A DNA stretch of 9,508 nt. Source: CAZCSY01 sp964501505 (lineage in GTDB: Bacteria; Omnitrophota; Gorgyraeia; Velamenicoccales; Velamenicoccaceae). Under the pieces are notes generated by a model. The model had not been told where the DNA came from, ran no database searches, and was given only the letters and a program-made list of their open reading frames with translations. This document shows positions 6,756 to 9,508 of the stretch, one piece after another. The stretch covers positions 1-9,508 of the forward strand of contig CAZCSY010000061.1 of NCBI GenBank assembly GCA_964501505.1, read 5' to 3'. Position 1 is the stretch's first letter; every line of letters begins with the position of its first letter. The position numbers and the translations under genes were made by a program.

Positions 6756-7322
6756 TCAGGCGCGGTCGTAGCGGCCGGCGACGATGTTCCTGGCGGCAGA
6801 CAAAAGGTCGCGGGCGACGAAGTCCGGCTTAGGGTTCCATTGCGAGGCGTCACGCGCCTTTTCGCGGCCGGTGAGGACCATGACGGTCTTACAGCCGTAG
6901 TCTCTGCCGGCCCGGATATCCATCATGCTGTCGCCGATGAAATAACTCTCTTTTTTGTCGACACGGATGTCCCTCGTAGCCGCCTTGAGGGCGCCGATGC
7001 GGGGCTTGCGGCAGTCACAGCCTGCGTCTGAACGGTGGAGACAGTAAAGCACGCGGCGGATCCTCCCTCCCGCCTTGCGAACCTCGTCGAGCATATACCG
7101 GGTCATGCGGGCGAGTTCTTTGCGGGGGGTGAGGCCTTTGGTCACGCCCGCCTGGTTGGAGACGACAAAGAGCCGGAAACCGTGCCGTGTCAGGAGGGCG
7201 ATCCCCTCGCGCGCGCCTTTGAGTATCTTGAACTTCTTGAGATGCGTGACGTATTTCTTGCGGCCGGGAAAGCGGTTAATGACACCGTCACGATCCAGGA
7301 AAATAACGCGTGTTTTTTCCAT
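6756..7322 (-). CDS. gmhB: D-glycero-D-manno-heptose 1,7-bisphosphate phosphatase-like HAD phosphatase
   Basis: A 188-residue cytosolic HAD-superfamily phosphatase. GmhB removes the C7 phosphate from heptose-1,7-bisphosphate on the way to ADP- or GDP-heptose for LPS or other glycans. Motif I is FLDRDGVIN with nucleophile Asp10 and acid/base Asp12. Motif II is SNQAGV (55-60). The zinc-loop residues are Cys94, His96, Cys102 and Cys104, in a shortened loop ending CDCRKP. Motif IV is GDSMMD with Asp131 and Asp135. The start at 7322 is preferred over upstream Met codons because FLDRDG normally lies near residue 8-10 and the longer options run into the promoter. A GT9 heptosyltransferase-family gene lies divergently nearby, supporting a heptose role. 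Histidinol-phosphate phosphatase of the same subfamily is the main alternative. Confidence 0.88.
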   Translation of the reverse strand: MEKTRVIFLDRDGVINRFPGRKKYVTHLKKFKILKGAREGIALLTRHGFRLFVVSNQAGVTKGLTPRKELARMTRYMLDEVRKAGGRIRRVLYCLHRSDAGCDCRKPRIGALKAATRDIRVDKKESYFIGDSMMDIRAGRDYGCKTVMVLTGREKARDASQWNPKPDFVARDLLSAARNIVAGRYDRA

Positions 7323-7332
7323 GATTACCACT

Positions 7333-7361
7333 ATCATATATGGGCCGGTCCGCTTTGACAA
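7333..7361 (-). promoter_or_regulatory. Candidate sigma70-type promoter of the gmhB-like gene
   Basis: On the minus strand: -35 TTGTCA (7356-7361, 5 of 6), a 17-nt spacer, -10 TATGAT (7333-7338, 5 of 6), then 10 nt to the ATG at 7322. The expected leader is only about 3-4 nt and there is no good Shine-Dalgarno, so the mRNA would be almost leaderless. Confidence 0.6.
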
Positions 7362-7384
7362 GAAAAATCGAGCGTTTAAGGTGC

Positions 7385-7413
7385 TTGCCCACAGCGCAGC
7401 ATCCCGTTATAAT
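7385..7413 (+). promoter_or_regulatory. Strong candidate sigma70-type promoter giving a leaderless mRNA for the methyltransferase-GT9 pair
   Basis: -35 TTGCCC (7385-7390), an exact 17-nt spacer, and a perfect -10 TATAAT (7408-7413). The ATG at 7420 is 6 nt past the -10, where the transcript itself is expected to begin. This sits back to back with the gmhB promoter, their -35 boxes separated by 23 nt, so a regulator binding between them could affect both. Confidence 0.68.
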
Positions 7414-7419
7414 AAACGT

Positions 7420-7942
7420 ATGCAAAAAGATAGGCTCGTTTTGGGCGCAGCCGGCAAGAAGTACCCGGATGCCGTTACGGTAGATGTGGCCCCGCACCAC
7501 AAGCCCGACGTTGTCCACGACCTCGACCGTGTCCCGTGGCCCTTTGCCGATAATCAGTTCACCGAGATCAACTGTCATCACGTGCTTGAACACCTCGANN
7601 NNNNNNNNGGCCCTGCGCGAACTGCACCGCATCTGCCGTCCGCAAGGGCGTATCCTGGTCGAGGTGCCGCACTTCTCTTCATGGATGGCCAATGACCCTG
7701 AGCACAAGCTGCGTTTTTCTTATTTTTCCCTCGATGCCTACTGCCGGGGGCAACAGAAGAGCTGGCTCCTTGTCGACTTCGGCTTCGAGCTCTTGGAGCG
7801 GCGCCTGACCTTTCACCGGGCGTTCCGCAGGTACTTCTTCCACCGGCTCTGGAACACGTGTCCTCTCGCGTACGAGCGCTTTTGGACGTACCTGATGCCT
7901 GCCGAGCACCTGCGCTTCGTGCTCAAACCCCTCAAATCCTAA
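7420..7942 (+). CDS. Small class I SAM-dependent methyltransferase, interrupted by an assembly gap
   Basis: A methyltransferase type 11-like protein of roughly 170 residues. It starts MQKDRLVLGAAGKKYPDAVT, where LVLGAAG is a loose form of the SAM-binding glycine motif. It continues with VDVAPHHKPDVVHDLDRVPW, then CHHVLEHL just before the gap. After the gap, ALRELHRICRPQGRILVEVP is the typical strand following the VLEHL motif. Pre-gap codons are in the frame of 7420 and post-gap codons are in the +1 frame ending at 7942. The 10 Ns therefore cannot be the true length if the gene is intact; the missing length should be a multiple of three. The start is supported by the promoter 6 nt upstream and by homology-like onset. 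It is followed 5 nt later by a GT9 gene, suggesting a glycan or lipid methylation role. The substrate is unknown. Confidence 0.8.
7599..7608. other. Assembly gap (10 Ns)
   Basis: Ten consecutive n characters, a conventional placeholder length, lie inside the methyltransferase gene just after its VLEHL motif. The flanking coding halves are out of frame across 10 bases. Confidence 0.99.
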
Positions 7943-7947
7943 AGAAG

Positions 7948-9027
7948 ATGGCCGACGGTGTCCTCATCACGCAACCTTACGGCCTCGGGGACGCGGTCTT
8001 CATGCTGCCCTTCTTGAAGGCCCTGCGCGATGACAAGAAGGTCGAGCGCATCGATATGATTTTGGGTCACCGGACCCGGGAGATCTTCGAACACAGCGGC
8101 CTGGTGGACGACATCTTCGTCATCGACAAGGACCTCTGGAAGGCCCGGGGGCGCTGGTACGCCCTGAGAGACAAAGGGCGCCTCTTTTGGGCGCTTCGTC
8201 GCCGGCGCTACACGACCTTCGTGGACCTCTCCATGCAGCCGGAGTACGGGTTCTGGGCCAAGTATCTTCTGGGTATTCCCATCCGGGCCGGCTTCAATTA
8301 CAAGAAGCGCAACAGATTCCTGAACCGTCCCCTCAACCTGCCCACAGAAGGCTTCCAGGGCAAGCACATGATCGAGTTCTTCTGCGACCTGGCGGTCTTG
8401 CTGGATTATGCCCTCCTTGACCGCAAGCCGCACCTGCCGGTCCCGGAGGAGTTGGTCGCCTCGGTGTCCAAGTCATTGCTTGCGTCAAACGGCATCGTGG
8501 GCCGTTACGCCGTCGTCTCACCCGGAGGCGGCGTCACGTGGGGCAAGGACGCTTGCTACAAGCATTGGCCCGTTCGCCACTTTGCCGGGCTCCTGCGTTC
8601 CCTGCGTGCGCGCCGCTGTTTTGACGCGATCGTCATCCTGGGGGCCGGACATGAAGAGGATATCGGCGATTCTCTAAAAGGGTCTCTGGAGGGTCCTGTG
8701 GCCAACCTGTGCGGCCGGACGAGCATCATGGAGGCTGTCGCGATATGCAAGGGGGCGGTTGTCTTTATCGGAAACGACGGCGGCCTTGTCCATCTGGCCG
8801 CGACGCAGGATATCCCCATTGTGGCCTTTTACGGTCCTGCGGATCCGCTCGTCTACGGTCCCTATCCAAGACAGAAACGCTTTCTGGAAGTCTCCAAAAG
8901 GCTCCCCTGCCAGCCTTGTTATAAGAGTTTCCGCTATAACAAGGAGTGCGCGCGCCTCGCCTGCCTGAACGACCTTGTCCCTGCCGACGTGCTGAAAGAG
9001 ATGGCCCGAGCGGGCATCCCCTCTTAA
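7948..9027 (+). CDS. Glycosyltransferase family 9 (ADP-heptose:LPS heptosyltransferase-like)
   Basis: A 359-residue GT-B enzyme of the WaaC/WaaF/WaaQ family, which transfers heptose from ADP-heptose to the LPS inner core at the cytoplasmic membrane face. The N-terminal QPYGLGDAVFMLPFLKAL (9-26) carries the conserved GD, with Asp15 as the probable catalytic residue. SPGGGVTWGKDACYKHWPV (191-209) includes the donor-phosphate-contacting Lys/Trp-Pro segment. GNDGGLVHLAA (275-285) is the family's GNDtGxxHLAA donor site, followed by FYGPADP (294-300). A cysteine cluster C321, C324, C334, C339 near the C-terminus (PCQPC ... CL) is seen in many GT9 proteins. The start at 7948 follows the methyltransferase stop by 5 nt; the open frame extends upstream to 7858 but would overlap that gene. 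There is no well-spaced Shine-Dalgarno, so translation is probably coupled. The acceptor sugar cannot be specified. Confidence 0.9.
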   Translation: MADGVLITQPYGLGDAVFMLPFLKALRDDKKVERIDMILGHRTREIFEHSGLVDDIFVIDKDLWKARGRWYALRDKGRLFWALRRRRYTTFVDLSMQPEYGFWAKYLLGIPIRAGFNYKKRNRFLNRPLNLPTEGFQGKHMIEFFCDLAVLLDYALLDRKPHLPVPEELVASVSKSLLASNGIVGRYAVVSPGGGVTWGKDACYKHWPVRHFAGLLRSLRARRCFDAIVILGAGHEEDIGDSLKGSLEGPVANLCGRTSIMEAVAICKGAVVFIGNDGGLVHLAATQDIPIVAFYGPADPLVYGPYPRQKRFLEVSKRLPCQPCYKSFRYNKECARLACLNDLVPADVLKEMARAGIPS

Positions 9028-9508
9028 CCTTTCCTTAAGAAGAGCGCTCCGAGGAAAAAGCCGGGCGGACAATCATCCGTCAGCACCTGGTTGCCCCAGA
9101 GAATGAGGCGGGAAGGCGTCAGGACGTTTTTCTCGAGTTTTTCAGGGAAGCCGAAGCGCAGGCCCTGGTCCATGCCGGGATCGCACCGACCCTCATCGTA
9201 GTCGATGGTTAGGCCGCAGAGGCCGCCTGGCTTGAGGACGCGGTGGATTTCGGCCATGGTCTTGGCCCGTACCGCCGGATTCAAGTGCTCCAGGACGCAG
9301 ACGCAGAAGACCTTGTCGAACGAGGCATCGGCAAAAGGCAAAGGATGACATAGGTCCCGGTTGACGATCCTCATGGGCCAGCCGAGGACACGGGCCACGT
9401 GGCGGGCGTTGTAGATGAGGCCGTGCAGGCCCCAGTCATTGTCCACGACCGAGACACGCGCCCCCCTCCAGGCCAGGTAAAAGGAAAAGAGCGTCGAGGC
9501 GCCGCCGA
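9024..9508 (-). CDS. Class I SAM-dependent methyltransferase, C-terminal 160 residues (N-terminus beyond right edge)
   Basis: The frame is open to the window end (first full codon 9504-9506) and ends with TAA at 9024-9026. The visible part starts inside the SAM-binding region: GGASTLFSFYLAWRGARVSV, then VVDND, whose acidic residue would bind the SAM ribose. DLCHPLPFADASFDKVFC and VCVLEHL form the post-II region, and EIHRVLKPGGLCGLTIDYDE is the type-11 methyltransferase core strand. A GTG at 9446 begins an open frame but lies within the fold, so it is not the true start; only about 10-40 residues are probably missing. Convergent with the GT9 gene and overlapping it by 4 nt. The neighbours suggest a glycan-related substrate, but nothing in the sequence fixes it. 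Confidence 0.85.
   Translation of the reverse strand, partial: GGASTLFSFYLAWRGARVSVVDNDWGLHGLIYNARHVARVLGWPMRIVNRDLCHPLPFADASFDKVFCVCVLEHLNPAVRAKTMAEIHRVLKPGGLCGLTIDYDEGRCDPGMDQGLRFGFPEKLEKNVLTPSRLILWGNQVLTDDCPPGFFLGALFLRKG

Noticed and set aside
9444..9446. GTG at 9446 as start of the right-edge methyltransferase
   Set aside because: The frame continues to the window end and the SAM-binding glycine region lies upstream of this codon.

Overview
This is a GC-rich window (about 60% by eye) from a Gram-negative-type bacterium. Heptose-phosphate phosphatase and heptosyltransferase-family genes point to an LPS-like surface glycan. A run of 10 Ns inside one gene marks it as draft or metagenome assembly. 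No gene identifies the phylum. A deep-branching lineage such as Omnitrophota or another PVC-like group would fit the gene style, but this is only a guess.

Layout, left to right: (a) positions 1-6643 are a minus-strand train, transcribed right to left: a glycolipid-type glycosyltransferase (MGDG synthase/UgtP family), priA, fmt, two tandem GalT-family paralogs, then the N-terminal 194 codons of type I GAPDH running off the left edge. Junctions are 4 nt, 4 nt, 33 nt, a 4-nt ATGA overlap and 15 nt. (b) 6756-7322, minus strand: a gmhB-like HAD phosphatase. (c) 7323-7419: a divergent promoter region. (d) 7420-9027, plus strand: a small SAM methyltransferase (broken by the N gap) and a GT9 heptosyltransferase-family gene. 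(e) 9024-9508, minus strand: a second SAM methyltransferase cut by the right edge, sharing its stop-codon bases with the convergent GT9 gene.

Functionally the window mixes housekeeping (translation initiation by fmt, replication restart by priA, glycolysis by gap) with sugar-nucleotide and surface-glycan functions. Two proteins keep their family fold and metal ligands but have lost catalytic residues. PriA has degenerated ATPase/helicase motifs but keeps all eight zinc cysteines. The first GalT paralog has Arg at the position of the nucleophilic His, while its operon partner keeps the His. Three well-formed sigma70-like promoters put the -10 box only 6-10 nt before the start codon, suggesting leaderless or nearly leaderless mRNAs, whereas some operon-internal genes (second galT, fmt, gap) have recognisable Shine-Dalgarno sequences. 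No tRNA, rRNA, CRISPR array, insertion sequence or phage gene was seen, and no stretch longer than about 110 bases lacks a gene.
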